Part shown: positions 1 to 10,752 of the stretch, piece after piece
Numbering within the stretch: the stretch's first letter is position 1
Layout of the letters: each line of letters starts with the position of its first letter
Source of the DNA: Mammaliicoccus lentus
GTDB taxonomy: Bacteria > Bacillota > Bacilli > Staphylococcales > Staphylococcaceae
DNA length: 37,015 nucleotides
Direction of reading: 5' to 3'
NCBI RefSeq assembly: GCF_002902755.1
Contig: NZ_PPRS01000009.1
Location: 1-37,015 of the forward strand
Translations under genes and position numbers: made by a program
The notes under the pieces: model-generated
Database searches by the model: none
The model's input: the letters and a program-made list of their open reading frames with translations, nothing else
Told to the model about the DNA's origin: nothing

Positions 1-112
1 TGTTGATTGGTTAAGCCAATCACTCTTTGAAGTACTTTCAGTACTCAAATTATTGGAATTAACGTTGACATATTGTCATTCAGTTTTCAATGTTCATTAT
101 CTATTTTATAAA
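1..112 (-). other. Spacer/leader between tRNA-Ala and a 16S rRNA gene just outside the window
   Basis: On the minus strand this stretch follows tRNA-Ala and resembles, from memory, the conserved staphylococcal leader that precedes 16S rRNA. It holds a small hairpin (GATTGG/CCAATC around 3-19) and an interrupted stem (TTTGA-GTAC / GTAC-TTCAAA, around 25-49). These are the kind of elements used in rRNA precursor processing. No coding potential is apparent. The 16S gene itself is not in the window, so its presence is inferred. Confidence 0.6.
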
Positions 113-188
113 TGGTGGAGACTAGCGGGATCGAACCGCTGACCTCCTGCGTGCAAAGCAGGCGCTCTCCCATCTGAGCTAAGCCCCC
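113..188 (-). tRNA. tRNA-Ala (anticodon TGC)
   Basis: The minus strand folds into a 76-nt cloverleaf beginning GGGGGCT and ending with an encoded CCA. The anticodon loop reads CTTTGCACG with anticodon TGC. The acceptor stem carries the G3-U70 wobble that is the main identity element of alanine tRNA. It is the last tRNA of an eight-gene cluster and lies directly before the 16S leader. Confidence 0.97.
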
Positions 189-205
189 AAAATATTTAAT
201 AGAAG

Positions 206-279
206 TCGGGAAGACAGGATTCGAACCTGCGACCCCTTGGTCCCAAACCAAGTGCTCTACCAAGCTGAGCTACTTCCCG
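206..279 (-). tRNA. tRNA-Pro (anticodon TGG)
   Basis: A 74-nt cloverleaf begins CGGGAAG and ends TCTTCCCGA, with anticodon TGG in the loop TTTGGGA. The bases after the discriminator A are CTTC, so the CCA end is not encoded. The other seven tRNAs of the cluster do encode it. This tRNA must be completed by the CCA-adding enzyme. Confidence 0.97.
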
Positions 280-289
280 TTATTAATAA

Positions 290-366
290 TGGCGCGCCCG
301 AGAGGAGTCGAACCCCTAGCCTCTTGATCCGTAGTCAAACGCTCTATCCAATTGAGCTACGGGCGC
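290..366 (-). tRNA. tRNA-Arg (anticodon ACG)
   Basis: A 77-nt cloverleaf begins GCGCCCG and ends CGGGCGC-G-CCA with CCA encoded. The anticodon is ACG, whose A34 is normally deaminated to inosine by TadA so that it reads CGU, CGC and CGA. It is the sixth tRNA of the cluster. Confidence 0.97.
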
Positions 367-372
367 TAAAAA

Positions 373-461
373 TGGTGCCGAGGACCGGAATCGAACCGGT
401 ACGATAATCACTTATCGCAGGATTTTAAGTCCTGTGCGTCTGCCAGTTCCGCCACCCCGGC
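373..461 (-). tRNA. tRNA-Leu (anticodon TAA)
   Basis: An 89-nt gene with the long variable arm of a class II tRNA begins GCCGGGG and ends CCTCGGCACCA. The anticodon is TAA. The variable arm lies near 405-420 on the plus strand. CCA is encoded. Confidence 0.97.
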
Positions 462-476
462 AAGAAAAAATAAAAA

Positions 477-551
477 TGGAGCGGAAGACGGGATTCGAAC
501 CCGCGACCCCAACCTTGGCAAGGTTGTATTCTACCGCTGAACTACTTCCGC
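477..551 (-). tRNA. tRNA-Gly (anticodon GCC)
   Basis: A 75-nt cloverleaf begins GCGGAAG and ends CTTCCGCTCCA with CCA encoded. The anticodon GCC sits in the loop TTGCCAA. It is a normal translational glycine tRNA by its intact D and T arms (GGTTCGAATCC). Confidence 0.97.
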
Positions 552-579
552 TAAATCATTATTTTTACAATATTATTAA

Positions 580-655
580 TGGTGAGCCATAGAGGATTCG
601 AACCTCTGACCCTCTGATTAAAAGTCAGATGCTCTACCAACTGAGCTAATGGCTC
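580..655 (-). tRNA. tRNA-Lys (anticodon TTT)
   Basis: A 76-nt cloverleaf begins GAGCCAT and ends ATGGCTCACCA with CCA encoded. The anticodon TTT lies in the loop CTTTTAA. It is the substrate of the lysyl-tRNA synthetase encoded just upstream of the cluster (lysS). Confidence 0.97.
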
Positions 656-662
656 TAAAACA

Positions 663-738
<76 letters not shown>

Positions 739-742
739 TAAA

Positions 743-818
743 TGGTGGAGAATGACGGGTTCGAACCGCCGACCCTCTGCTTGTAAGGCAGATGCTCTCC
801 CAGCTGAGCTAATTCTCC
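743..818 (-). tRNA. tRNA-Val (anticodon TAC)
   Basis: A 76-nt cloverleaf begins GGAGAAT and ends ATTCTCCACCA with CCA encoded. The anticodon TAC is in the loop CTTACAA. It is the first tRNA of the cluster and starts 13 bases after the 3' end of the 5S gene, so the two are surely in one transcript. Confidence 0.97.
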
Positions 819-831
819 AATTAACAATACT

Positions 832-946
832 GCCCGGCAGCGTCCTACTCTCGCGGAACGTAAGTCCAACTACCATCGGCGCTAAAGAGCTTAACTTCTG
901 TGTTCGGCATGGGAACAGGTGTGACCTCTTTGCTATCGCCACCAGA
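832..946 (-). rRNA. rrf: 5S ribosomal RNA, lone copy heading a tRNA cluster
   Basis: The minus strand reads as a complete 115-nt 5S rRNA. It starts TCTGGTGGCGATAGC, contains the conserved segment CCCATGCCGAACACAGAAG, and closes with GCTGCCGGGC pairing to the 5' end. No 23S gene lies in front of it: lysS ends only about 290 bases upstream. The gap instead holds two rRNA-type promoters. This 5S therefore leads a 5S-tRNA-16S arrangement rather than ending a 16S-23S-5S operon. It differs at two of 36 comparable positions from the 5S copy at the right end of the window. Confidence 0.95.
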
Positions 947-978
947 CAATGTTGTTTCGTTTTTGTCTTACTTTATAT

Positions 979-1007
979 ATTATATAGAGTTAGTTTATGT
1001 TTTTCAA
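979..1007 (-). promoter_or_regulatory. Promoter P2 of the 5S-tRNA-rRNA operon
   Basis: On the minus strand there is TTGAAA (1002-1007), a 17-bp spacer and a perfect TATAAT (979-984). The predicted start is about 25 bases before the 5S gene. Its position behind a second strong promoter is typical of tandem P1/P2 rRNA promoters. Confidence 0.8.
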
Positions 1008-1083
1008 TAGTAAATTTTACACCTTGTTAACTTTCTTTACAAAGTTTTCGAATTCACGTCCGCTTGTTTTCAGCGACCTTTAT

Positions 1084-1112
1084 ATAATACCCAATTTATA
1101 TTCTTTCGTCAA
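1084..1112 (-). promoter_or_regulatory. Promoter P1 of the 5S-tRNA-rRNA operon
   Basis: On the minus strand there is TTGACG (1107-1112), a 17-bp spacer and TATTAT (1084-1089). It lies about 105 bases upstream of P2 and downstream of the lysS terminator. The rest of 947-1182 is AT-rich, and I see no gene in it. Confidence 0.75.
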
Positions 1113-1182
1113 TGCTTTTTATGAAAAAAGTTGTTTTTTTAATAAGAAAACGTTTTAACGCTTTATTTATGTCATTTAATAC

Positions 1183-1223
1183 CAAAAATAAAGGCAATAA
1201 CCTTATTATTAAAGGTTATTGCC
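1183..1223 (-). terminator. Rho-independent terminator of lysS
   Basis: The minus-strand transcript forms a perfect 12-bp stem GGCAATAACCTT/AAGGTTATTGCC with a 7-nt loop, followed by TTTATTTTT. It lies 10 bases after the lysS stop codon and separates the folate-lysS operon from the rRNA promoters. Confidence 0.9.
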
Positions 1224-1233
1224 GAACATAAAA

Positions 1234-2885
<1,652 letters not shown>

Positions 2886-2901
2886 CTATTTCCCACATGG
2901 T

Positions 2902-3390
2902 CTAACCTCTTTCTTTATTATACTTTACTACTTGTTCGTCGTTTGGCAATAGCTCCCAAATATATTTTTTGGATATTGGTTCAACAACATTTGAGGCGAT
3001 ATCATTAAGTGGTACCATCACAAATGCTCTTTCTGTCATTCTTGGGTGTGGCACTTCTAAGTCTGGTGATTGAATAACGGATTGATCATATAATAATATA
3101 TCAATATCAATGGTACGTGGTCCCCATCGTTCATTTCTAACACGATGTAATTGTTGCTCAACCATCATACATACTTTCAACAAGTCTAATGCTTCTAATT
3201 CAGTTGAGATTTCGATACACATATTCAAAAAATCAGGTTGTTCTGTGTATCCTACCGGTTTTGTTTCATATATTGGAGATACTTGCGTTACTTTGATACC
3301 TTCTTCTGAATTTAAAAATGTAACAGCTTGTTCTAATTGAAGTTCCCTCTCTCCTATATTACTTCCTAAACCTAAATATGCGGTATGCAT
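2902..3390 (-). CDS. folK: 2-amino-4-hydroxy-6-hydroxymethyldihydropteridine pyrophosphokinase
   Basis: FolK (HPPK) transfers pyrophosphate from ATP to 6-hydroxymethyl-7,8-dihydropterin, making the substrate of FolP. The 162-residue protein has the N-terminal LGLGSNIGER signature. The metal-binding segment RWGPRTIDIDIL is at residues 88-99, with Asp95 and Asp97 as the likely Mg ligands. It directly abuts folB, whose stop codon ends at the base before the folK ATG, so translation is probably coupled. Downstream lies the dusB remnant and then lysS. Confidence 0.96.
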   Translation of the reverse strand: MHTAYLGLGSNIGERELQLEQAVTFLNSEEGIKVTQVSPIYETKPVGYTEQPDFLNMCIEISTELEALDLLKVCMMVEQQLHRVRNERWGPRTIDIDILLYDQSVIQSPDLEVPHPRMTERAFVMVPLNDIASNVVEPISKKYIWELLPNDEQVVKYNKERG

Positions 3391-3750
3391 TTATCTCTTC
3401 CTCACGATCTCAATACCAACACCATTATAATGTCCCGGAATTGGCGGATTATTTTTCGTAATCTTTACTTTAGTTTCCAATACTCGATTATAGTGCGAAA
3501 ATAATTGTTTTGCAATACGTTCTGCGAGATGTTCAATTAATTGTACTGGTTCGCCTTCCATTATTTCTTTAACAATCTCGAATACTTCACCGTAGTTTAC
3601 AGTCTTTTCTAAATCATCTGTTTCTCCAGCTTCAGATAAATCTAATTTCAATTCTAAATCTACTAAAAATATCTGCCCTAATTCGTTTTCAGCTTTAAAT
3701 GCTCCATGATATCCATAAAAAGACATGCCATCTAGTATAATTTTATCCAT
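3391..3750 (-). CDS. folB: Dihydroneopterin aldolase
   Basis: FolB cleaves 7,8-dihydroneopterin to 6-hydroxymethyl-dihydropterin and glycolaldehyde. The 119-residue protein shows the conserved FYGYHGA start, Glu21, Tyr53, IEHLAERIA (Glu73) and KNNPPIPGH with Lys99. These match the catalytic and pterin-anchoring residues known from the S. aureus enzyme (Glu22, Tyr54, Glu74, Lys100). It starts three bases after the folP stop codon and abuts folK, placing three successive folate steps in one transcript. Confidence 0.96.
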   Translation of the reverse strand: MDKIILDGMSFYGYHGAFKAENELGQIFLVDLELKLDLSEAGETDDLEKTVNYGEVFEIVKEIMEGEPVQLIEHLAERIAKQLFSHYNRVLETKVKITKNNPPIPGHYNGVGIEIVRKR

Positions 3751-3753
3751 ATT

Positions 3754-4578
<825 letters not shown>

Positions 4579-4580
4579 TT

Positions 4581-4636
4581 AAAAAATCACGCCTAAATGA
4601 AATAACTTATTTAAGTTATTTATTCTAGACGTGATT
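4581..4636 (-). terminator. Long rho-independent terminator of cysK
   Basis: The minus strand forms an outer stem AATCACGTCTA/TAGGCGTGATT with one G-U pair. Inside it is a perfect 9-bp stem AAATAACTT/AAGTTATTT. The structure is followed by TTTTTT. It lies about 40 bases after the cysK stop codon. Confidence 0.88.
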
Positions 4637-4674
4637 CGTAATTAAAAGTTAATACATTATAAAATTATAAATGA

Positions 4675-5604
4675 TTAGTCTTCAAAAGCATATAATGGTG
4701 TAGATAGGTAACGTTCACCGTTACTTGGTAATACTGTAACAACTGTTTTACCTTCACCTAATTCTTTTGCTTTTTTCAATGCAGCTTTTATAGCAGCACC
4801 AGATGAAATACCGCCAAGAATCCCTTCTTCTTTAGCAACTCTTCTAGACATTTCCATTGCTTCTTCATTTCCTACTTTAATAACATCATCATAAACTTTT
4901 GTATCTAAAGTGTCTGGGACAAATCCTGCACCTAAACCTTGTAGTTTATGTGGTCCTGGGTTTCCGCCACTTAATATAGCAGAATCTTCAGGCTCAATAG
5001 CTACGATTTGGATGTTAGGGTATTTTTCTTTAAGCACTTTACCTGCACCAGTTAATGTTCCGCCTGTACCGACACCAGCTAAGAAAGCATCTATTTCTTT
5101 ACCTTCGAATTGTTCAACTAATTCTGGACCAGTTGTTAATTCATGAACTTTAGGGTTTGCTGGGTTTTCGAATTGTTGTGGTTCAAAATAGCCTTTTTCT
5201 TCTTTGAGTTCTTTTGCTTTTTTGATTGCACCTTTCATTCCTTCAGCTCCAGGTGTCAATACTAATTCGGCACCATAAGCTTTTAATAGCGCACGACGTT
5301 CACTACTCATTGTGTCCGGCATAACAAATACTGCTTTGTAACCTTTTGCAGCTGCTACCATTGCTAGACCGATACCAGTATTACCAGATGTAGGCTCTAT
5401 AATAGTATCGCCCGGTTTAATTTTGCCTTCTTTTTCAGCAGCTTCTAACATCGCTAAAGCGATTCTATCTTTAACTGAACTACCCGGGTTTTGATATTCT
5501 AATTTTACATAAACATCTGCCGAACCATCTTCCACTACTCTATTTAATTTAACAACAGGTGTATCTCCAATTAATTCAACAATATTATTTACTCTCTTAG
5601 CCAT
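4675..5604 (-). CDS. cysK: Cysteine synthase (O-acetylserine sulfhydrylase)
   Basis: CysK uses pyridoxal phosphate to make cysteine from O-acetylserine and sulfide. The 309-residue protein has the PLP lysine in [11 protein letters not shown] (Lys45), the substrate loop [10 protein letters not shown] near residue 70, the phosphate-binding [13 protein letters not shown] and the late GISSGAA. It is transcribed alone, with a predicted promoter upstream and a long terminator downstream. In staphylococci cysK is usually under CymR control, but I cannot identify a CymR site here. Confidence 0.96.
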   Translation of the reverse strand: MAKRVNNIVELIGDTPVVKLNRVVEDGSADVYVKLEYQNPGSSVKDRIALAMLEAAEKEGKIKPGDTIIEPTSGNTGIGLAMVAAAKGYKAVFVMPDTMSSERRALLKAYGAELVLTPGAEGMKGAIKKAKELKEEKGYFEPQQFENPANPKVHELTTGPELVEQFEGKEIDAFLAGVGTGGTLTGAGKVLKEKYPNIQIVAIEPEDSAILSGGNPGPHKLQGLGAGFVPDTLDTKVYDDVIKVGNEEAMEMSRRVAKEEGILGGISSGAAIKAALKKAKELGEGKTVVTVLPSNGERYLSTPLYAFED

Positions 5605-5667
5605 TTATAATTCACTCCTAGTCAGTATTTTCAATTTCATATCTTAGTTTCTTTATCGGATATACTT

Positions 5668-5696
5668 ATTATAACAAAATACGTCTTAAAGTGAAA
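5668..5696 (-). promoter_or_regulatory. Promoter of cysK
   Basis: The minus strand shows TGTTATAAT, with a perfect -10 at 5668-5673 and an extended TG. A weak -35 TTTCAC (5691-5696) lies 17 bp upstream. The start would be about 60 bases before the cysK ATG, leaving room for regulation in the leader. Confidence 0.65.
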
Positions 5697-5721
5697 GTAT
5701 TTACTAAATTACTTTTTACAT

Positions 5722-6594
5722 TTATTTTTTAAGTGACATTAAATCTTCTTCTGTAAAATTATATTTCGTTCTACAGAAATGGCATTCTACTTCAGCTCCA
5801 TGATCTTCTTCTATCATTGAGTCGATTTCTGCCTCTCCTAAACCTTTAATTGCATTTAAGAATTTTTCTCTTGAACAATTACATTTGAACTCTACTTCCA
5901 TGTTATCAATTATTCTTGTGTTTTCTTTTCCTAACACCGTTTCAATTAATTCTTCTGGTGAAAGGCCTCTATCTATCAATTTAGAGACAGGTTCCATTTG
6001 ATTAATTTTTTCTTCAATCGCTTCAATCGTTTCTTCAGAAGCACCTGGCATAAGCTGAATAACAAACCCGCCTGCTGCTTTAATAGAATTATCTGGGTTT
6101 ACCAGTACACCTAGTCCAACAGCTGATGGAACTTGTTCACTCGTAACAAAATAATAAGTAAAGTCTTCGCCAAGTTCTCCCGAAACAATCGGTGTAGAAC
6201 CTGTGAAATAGTCTTTTAGCCCAATATCTTTTACGACGCTTAACATACCATCTGTACCTACTGCACGTCTTACGTCCAATTTACCTTGATCATTTAACGG
6301 GAAATGAGTTTGAGGATTTTGAACATAACCTCTAACTTCACCTTTAGCATTAGCATCTACCATAATTTTACCTATAGGTCCGCCCCCGTCGATAGTAATC
6401 GTTAATTTCTCTTCATTTTTTAACATTGAACCCATTATCACACCTGCTGTCATCGATCTTCCCAATGCAGCAGAAGCAGTTGGCCATGTGTAATGTCTCG
6501 TTTGAGCTTCTTGAATTGTATTTGTAGTCTGTACAGCAAAAGCACGTACTTCATCATTAAATGCCAATGCTCTTACTAAATAATCTTTTGTCAT
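5722..6594 (-). CDS. hslO: Redox-regulated chaperone Hsp33
   Basis: Hsp33 is a cytosolic holdase switched on by oxidative unfolding. The 290-residue protein has the N-terminal substrate-binding domain and a C-terminal zinc switch with Cys238, Cys240, Cys271 and Cys274 (CNC and CHFC motifs), all intact. The ATG is preceded by GAAGGAG. It lies between ftsH and cysK, as in staphylococci. The ftsH terminator ends only about 18 bases before this start codon, so expression must rely on read-through or on a promoter inside the 3' end of ftsH. Confidence 0.96.
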   Translation of the reverse strand: MTKDYLVRALAFNDEVRAFAVQTTNTIQEAQTRHYTWPTASAALGRSMTAGVIMGSMLKNEEKLTITIDGGGPIGKIMVDANAKGEVRGYVQNPQTHFPLNDQGKLDVRRAVGTDGMLSVVKDIGLKDYFTGSTPIVSGELGEDFTYYFVTSEQVPSAVGLGVLVNPDNSIKAAGGFVIQLMPGASEETIEAIEEKINQMEPVSKLIDRGLSPEELIETVLGKENTRIIDNMEVEFKCNCSREKFLNAIKGLGEAEIDSMIEEDHGAEVECHFCRTKYNFTEEDLMSLKK

Positions 6595-6611
6595 AAATAT
6601 ACTCCTTCTTT

Positions 6612-6648
6612 AAAAAAAGCCCCTCTCAATCAAACTGTTGAAAGGGAC
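6612..6648 (-). terminator. Terminator of ftsH, adjoining the hslO ribosome binding site
   Basis: The minus strand forms a 10-bp stem GTCCCTTTCA/TGAGAGGGGC (two G-U pairs) with a 10-nt loop, followed by seven T. The hslO ribosome binding site begins only a few bases after the T-tract. Confidence 0.85.
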
Positions 6649-6658
6649 TTGTATAAAT

Positions 6659-8773
6659 TTATTCTTTACGATCTGTAGGTTTATTGTCACCTAAATCATC
6701 GATATTTGGTTCTTCTTTATGTGCTGGCTCATCATTAGATTTTTCTTCATCAGATTCTTGTTCATCTTTCGAATTATGAGATTCTTCTTTTTTAACCTCT
6801 TCGTAAGATTTACCAATTTTGTCATCTTCGACATCTAATGTGCCTTCTTGTTGTGTTAAGTCACCTTCATATTTATCTTCGTCAGGTTCATTGTCTTCTT
6901 CTAAGTGAGAATCATCGTATTTAACTTCTGGTAATTTTCCTTCGTTAAATAATGAGTGGATTTGTTCAGCGACTAACGTTTCTTCAACAAGTAATGTTTT
7001 AGCAATTAACTCTAATTGAGATTTATGCTCTGTAAGAATTTGTTTACAACGTTCATATTGTTCTTTAATAATACGTTGTACTTCTGAATCAATTTCATAA
7101 GCAATTTGATCTGAATAATTTGGTTCAGACTGCATATCTTTACCTAAGAATACTTGTCCACTGTCTGAGCTACCGAATTGTAACGGACCTAATTTCTTAC
7201 TCATACCGTATTCTGTAACCATCTTACGTGCAATACTAGTAGCACGTTGGAAGTCGTTATGTGCACCAGTTGATGCCTCACCAAAGTTAATCTCTTCAGA
7301 AACACGACCACCTAATAGTCCAACTATTTTATCTAATAGTTCTGGTTCAGTCATGAAGTAACGATCTTCTTTAGGTAACATCATTGCATATCCACCAGCT
7401 TGTCCACGAGGAACGATTGTTACTTTATGAACCATTTCAGCTTCATCTAATACACAACCGATAATTGTATGTCCCGCTTCATGGAAAGCCACAATATTTT
7501 TTTCTTTTTCGGAAATAACACGTGACTTCTTGGCTGGTCCAGCGATAACTCTGTCTGTAGCTTCTTCTATATCTCGCATATCAATTTTAGTTTTATTTGT
7601 ACGAGCAGCAACTAATGATGCTTCATTTAATAAGTTTTCTAAATCTGCACCTGAGAATCCTGGTGTTCTTTGTGAAATTGCTTTTAGGTCTACTGTTTCA
7701 TCTAAAGGTTTATTACGAGCATGTACTTTAAGTACTGCTTCACGACCTCTAACATCTGGACGACCAACTTGAATTTGTCTATCAAAACGTCCAGGACGTA
7801 ATAATGCTGGGTCAAGAATATCAGGACGGTTAGTAGCTGCAATCATAATGATACCTTCGTTTTCACCGAAGCCATCCATTTCAACTAATAATTGGTTCAG
7901 TGTTTGTTCACGTTCATCGTGTCCACCGCCAACACCTGCGCCACGTTGACGACCTACAGCGTCAATTTCATCAATAAAGATGATACATGGAGCATTTTTC
8001 TTAGCATTTTCGAATAAGTCACGAACACGGCTTGCACCGACACCAACGAACATCTCAACGAAGTCAGAACCACTTATTGAGAAGAACGGTGTTCCAGCTT
8101 CACCTGCAACAGCTCTTGCAAGTAAAGTTTTACCTGTTCCTGGAGGACCAACTAGTAAAACACCTTTAGGTATTCGTGCGCCCATTTTCTTGAATTTACG
8201 ATTATCTTTAAGGAAATCTACAATTTCCACTAATTCTTGTTTCTCTTCGTCAGCACCTGCTACATCAGAGAATCTAACGCGTTTTTTCTGGTCGTCATAA
8301 AGTTTGGCTTTTGATTTACCAAAGTTCATAACGCGGCCGCCACCGCCACCGCCGCCGCCTTGCATTTGGCTTAAGAAGAATATAAATAAAAATGCAATAA
8401 TTAAAACAGGGATGAGTGTCGTTAACACACTTACGAACACACTTTGTTTTTCTTCTTCTTTGACATTGAATTTCAAGTCACTTTGCTTATCGGCTGTTTC
8501 TGTAATTTTTTTCAGATCATCTTGGTTGTTAAATAGGATTGAAGATGTATATTTTTCATCTTTACCTTTTTTTAGTTCACCGCTAACCATATAAACATTT
8601 TGTTCTGGTTGAATAGTTAACGTTTTTAAATCGCCTTTTTCTAACTTCGTCATAAACTCATTATATGTAAGTTGTTTTGGTGATTGTCCGTTGCCATTAA
8701 TGAACTGGAACACACCAAATAGGACGATAGCTAAAAGCGCAATCATTAATATATTTCGAAAAGCTTTTTGCAT
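6659..8773 (-). CDS. ftsH: ATP-dependent zinc metalloprotease FtsH
   Basis: FtsH is a membrane-anchored AAA+ protease that degrades misfolded membrane proteins and short-lived regulators. The 704-residue protein has TM helices around residues 7-26 and 113-135 flanking an extracytoplasmic domain, then a run of eight glycines (139-146). Walker A GPPGTGKT is at 209-216, Walker B IIFIDEID at 264-271, the second region of homology follows ([18 protein letters not shown]), and the zinc site HEAGH is at 431-435. The last 65 or so residues are a highly acidic, probably disordered tail. The ATG is preceded by AGGAGGA. It has its own terminator and a probable extended -10 promoter. Confidence 0.97.
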   Translation of the reverse strand: MQKAFRNILMIALLAIVLFGVFQFINGNGQSPKQLTYNEFMTKLEKGDLKTLTIQPEQNVYMVSGELKKGKDEKYTSSILFNNQDDLKKITETADKQSDLKFNVKEEEKQSVFVSVLTTLIPVLIIAFLFIFFLSQMQGGGGGGGGRVMNFGKSKAKLYDDQKKRVRFSDVAGADEEKQELVEIVDFLKDNRKFKKMGARIPKGVLLVGPPGTGKTLLARAVAGEAGTPFFSISGSDFVEMFVGVGASRVRDLFENAKKNAPCIIFIDEIDAVGRQRGAGVGGGHDEREQTLNQLLVEMDGFGENEGIIMIAATNRPDILDPALLRPGRFDRQIQVGRPDVRGREAVLKVHARNKPLDETVDLKAISQRTPGFSGADLENLLNEASLVAARTNKTKIDMRDIEEATDRVIAGPAKKSRVISEKEKNIVAFHEAGHTIIGCVLDEAEMVHKVTIVPRGQAGGYAMMLPKEDRYFMTEPELLDKIVGLLGGRVSEEINFGEASTGAHNDFQRATSIARKMVTEYGMSKKLGPLQFGSSDSGQVFLGKDMQSEPNYSDQIAYEIDSEVQRIIKEQYERCKQILTEHKSQLELIAKTLLVEETLVAEQIHSLFNEGKLPEVKYDDSHLEEDNEPDEDKYEGDLTQQEGTLDVEDDKIGKSYEEVKKEESHNSKDEQESDEEKSNDEPAHKEEPNIDDLGDNKPTDRKE

Positions 8774-8812
8774 TCAATTTGTCCTCCTACTCAATTAATA
8801 AAACTAACAAAA

Positions 8813-8818
8813 ATTTTA
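8813..8818 (-). promoter_or_regulatory. Possible extended -10 promoter of ftsH
   Basis: The minus strand has TGGTAAAAT, with TAAAAT at 8813-8818 preceded by TG. No good -35 hexamer is seen at 16-18 bp. It lies between hpt and ftsH, about 40 bases before the ftsH ATG. Confidence 0.4.
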
Positions 8819-8864
8819 CCACATTTATAATTTCACACGCTAGTAATTAACCTTACTTAACTAA

Positions 8865-9401
8865 TCATTCATAGATTTCAGGTTTTAACGTTCCAATATA
8901 CGGTAAATTACGATATTTCTCAGCAAAATCTAATCCATAACCCACTACGAATTCATCTGGAATTTTTTCGCCGACGTATTTAGCTTCAATATCCACTTTA
9001 CGCTTCATTGGCTTGTCTAATAGTGTCACAATTTCAATAGAATTAACATTTCTGTATTTCAATAAATCAACTATTGAATTTAAAGTTGTACCCGTTTCTA
9101 AAATATCTTCAATGATAATCACATCTCTATTTTCAACTGATGTACTTAAGTCTTTTAAAATTTTAACTTCTCCAGTTGATTCTGTTCCACCATGATAGCT
9201 TGACACATCCATGAAATCTATTTCTAAATGCGTATCAATATTTTTGATTAAATCTGTCATGAACATAATGGACCCTTTAAGGATTCCTATACAAATAGGT
9301 GTTTTTCCATTATAATCTTCTGTGATTTGCTTTCCTAGTGTTTTGCATCTTTCTTGAATTTCATCTGCAGATAAAACAACAGACTTAATCGAATCTTTCA
9401 T
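8865..9401 (-). CDS. hpt: Hypoxanthine-guanine phosphoribosyltransferase
   Basis: Hpt salvages hypoxanthine and guanine to IMP and GMP using PRPP. The 178-residue protein has the PRPP-binding motif VIIIEDILETGTTL (residues 94-107, acidic pair Glu98-Asp99) and the flexible-loop and purine-pocket segments typical of type I PRTases. Its ATG overlaps the tilS stop codon by one base (TAATG), a sign of translational coupling. The tilS-hpt-ftsH order is conserved in Bacillus and Staphylococcus. Confidence 0.96.
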   Translation of the reverse strand: MKDSIKSVVLSADEIQERCKTLGKQITEDYNGKTPICIGILKGSIMFMTDLIKNIDTHLEIDFMDVSSYHGGTESTGEVKILKDLSTSVENRDVIIIEDILETGTTLNSIVDLLKYRNVNSIEIVTLLDKPMKRKVDIEAKYVGEKIPDEFVVGYGLDFAEKYRNLPYIGTLKPEIYE

Positions 9402-10666
9402 TAAAAGTCATCTCCAATATAAGTGATAGTTAATACATTTTTAAAGTTAGAATCAATCCAAATATCCCCTATTGCTACAATATCATCCTCGTTAACAATA
9501 ATCGGACAGTAATCACGTTTATGTATATCCATCTTGTTGTCTATCATGATTCTATTTACTTTTTTGTGTTGTTTATTTCCCCGGTTATAATACTGAATAC
9601 GATCTCCTGGCTCTCTTATTCTTACAAATAAAGGAGACGATAATCGTTTAGCTTCAATCACCCAATTCCCAAATATAAATTGCTCATCATTATCAATATA
9701 TATAGAATTTACATTGAACTCAATATCTTTACATAGTAATAATTTATCATATGCTACAATAAACTGCCAATCATCAGATACTGGAATAACGGATTGTTTT
9801 TTTTGATTATGAAATATGTCGAGCCATTCTTGATAAGCCTTCATACTAAATTGACGTTGAACATACTTTCCTAACAAATTATCGAGAATCTGAATTTTTA
9901 TAAGTGGGTTTAAATCATTAAATTTATGACGGTCTATTACTATTTTAGACCCTTGAACAACCTCATTGTTTATAAACATTTGTGCTTGTTGATTTACTAA
10001 ATCCCGAGCATCATCCATCCATTGGTTCAATGTAACTAAATGAGAAGTTGATAATTCATCTCGTTCATCAACTATAGGTAAAATATTATTGCGAATATAA
10101 TTCCTTGTATATTTAGTGTCTTGGTTGGATTGATCTTCAAAATAAGTAAATTGAGTTTCATGTTGATATTGTCTTAATTCTGATTTGGATATATTTAAAA
10201 AAGGACGTATGATTTTATAACCATTTCTAGTTTGGTTTTTAGAAATACCAAGTGAAGATCGACCGATTCTACCTGAAAACAGTCGGTATGCTATGGTTTC
10301 TTTTTGGTCGTCTAGATGATGTGCTGTTAATAAAATCGTACTATTGGTTTCTTTCATTATTTGATCAAACCATTCATATCTCATGTTTCTAGATACATCT
10401 TGAATACTTTTATTTTGTTGCACTACATCAGACAAGTCTAATGTTTTAATATATATTTCAATATTATGTTCTTCACAAAATTCTTCAATAAATTTCGCTT
10501 CATCTTGCGACTCTTTTCTTAAGCCATGATTTACATGTAAGCAAATCAATTTTTGATAAGTGTGTTTGTACGTCGTATTTAGTAAATGTAATAACGACAT
10601 ACTATCTATCCCAGTTGAAACAGCCAATGCTAAATTATCATCATGTTCCCAAGTTATCTCGAGCAT
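9401..10666 (-). CDS. tilS: tRNA(Ile)-lysidine synthetase
   Basis: TilS converts C34 of the CAU anticodon of a minor tRNA-Ile to lysidine, switching it from AUG to AUA decoding, and is essential. I place the start at the ATG of MLEITWEHDD because GAGGTG lies eight bases upstream. An in-frame TTG further upstream falls inside that ribosome binding site. This gives 421 residues. The N-type ATP-pyrophosphatase P-loop reads STGIDS (17-22), with Thr where most families have Gly, as I recall for S. aureus TilS. A conserved LTAHHLDDQ follows, and the C-terminal tRNA-binding domain ends the protein. Confidence 0.93.
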   Translation of the reverse strand: MLEITWEHDDNLALAVSTGIDSMSLLHLLNTTYKHTYQKLICLHVNHGLRKESQDEAKFIEEFCEEHNIEIYIKTLDLSDVVQQNKSIQDVSRNMRYEWFDQIMKETNSTILLTAHHLDDQKETIAYRLFSGRIGRSSLGISKNQTRNGYKIIRPFLNISKSELRQYQHETQFTYFEDQSNQDTKYTRNYIRNNILPIVDERDELSTSHLVTLNQWMDDARDLVNQQAQMFINNEVVQGSKIVIDRHKFNDLNPLIKIQILDNLLGKYVQRQFSMKAYQEWLDIFHNQKKQSVIPVSDDWQFIVAYDKLLLCKDIEFNVNSIYIDNDEQFIFGNWVIEAKRLSSPLFVRIREPGDRIQYYNRGNKQHKKVNRIMIDNKMDIHKRDYCPIIVNEDDIVAIGDIWIDSNFKNVLTITYIGDDF

Positions 10667-10710
10667 TGTTACACACCTCAATCTATAAATTCAATTGATT
10701 ATCTCAAAAT

Positions 10711-10740
10711 AAAAAGAGGCTCAAGTTATTAGCCTCTTTT
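10711..10740 (-). terminator. Terminator between the S1-domain gene and tilS
   Basis: The minus strand forms a perfect 8-bp stem AAGAGGCT/AGCCTCTT with a 9-nt loop and a TTTTTATTTT tail. It lies directly after the small S1-domain gene, so tilS probably has a separate start within 10667-10710. I see no convincing promoter hexamers there. Confidence 0.85.
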
Positions 10741-10752
10741 AATTATAATCAA

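Noticed and set aside
7980-8594. Two plus-strand open frames of about 100 codons opposite ftsH
   Set aside because: They are antisense to the conserved AAA and membrane domains of ftsH. The proline run is only the complement of its glycine codons.
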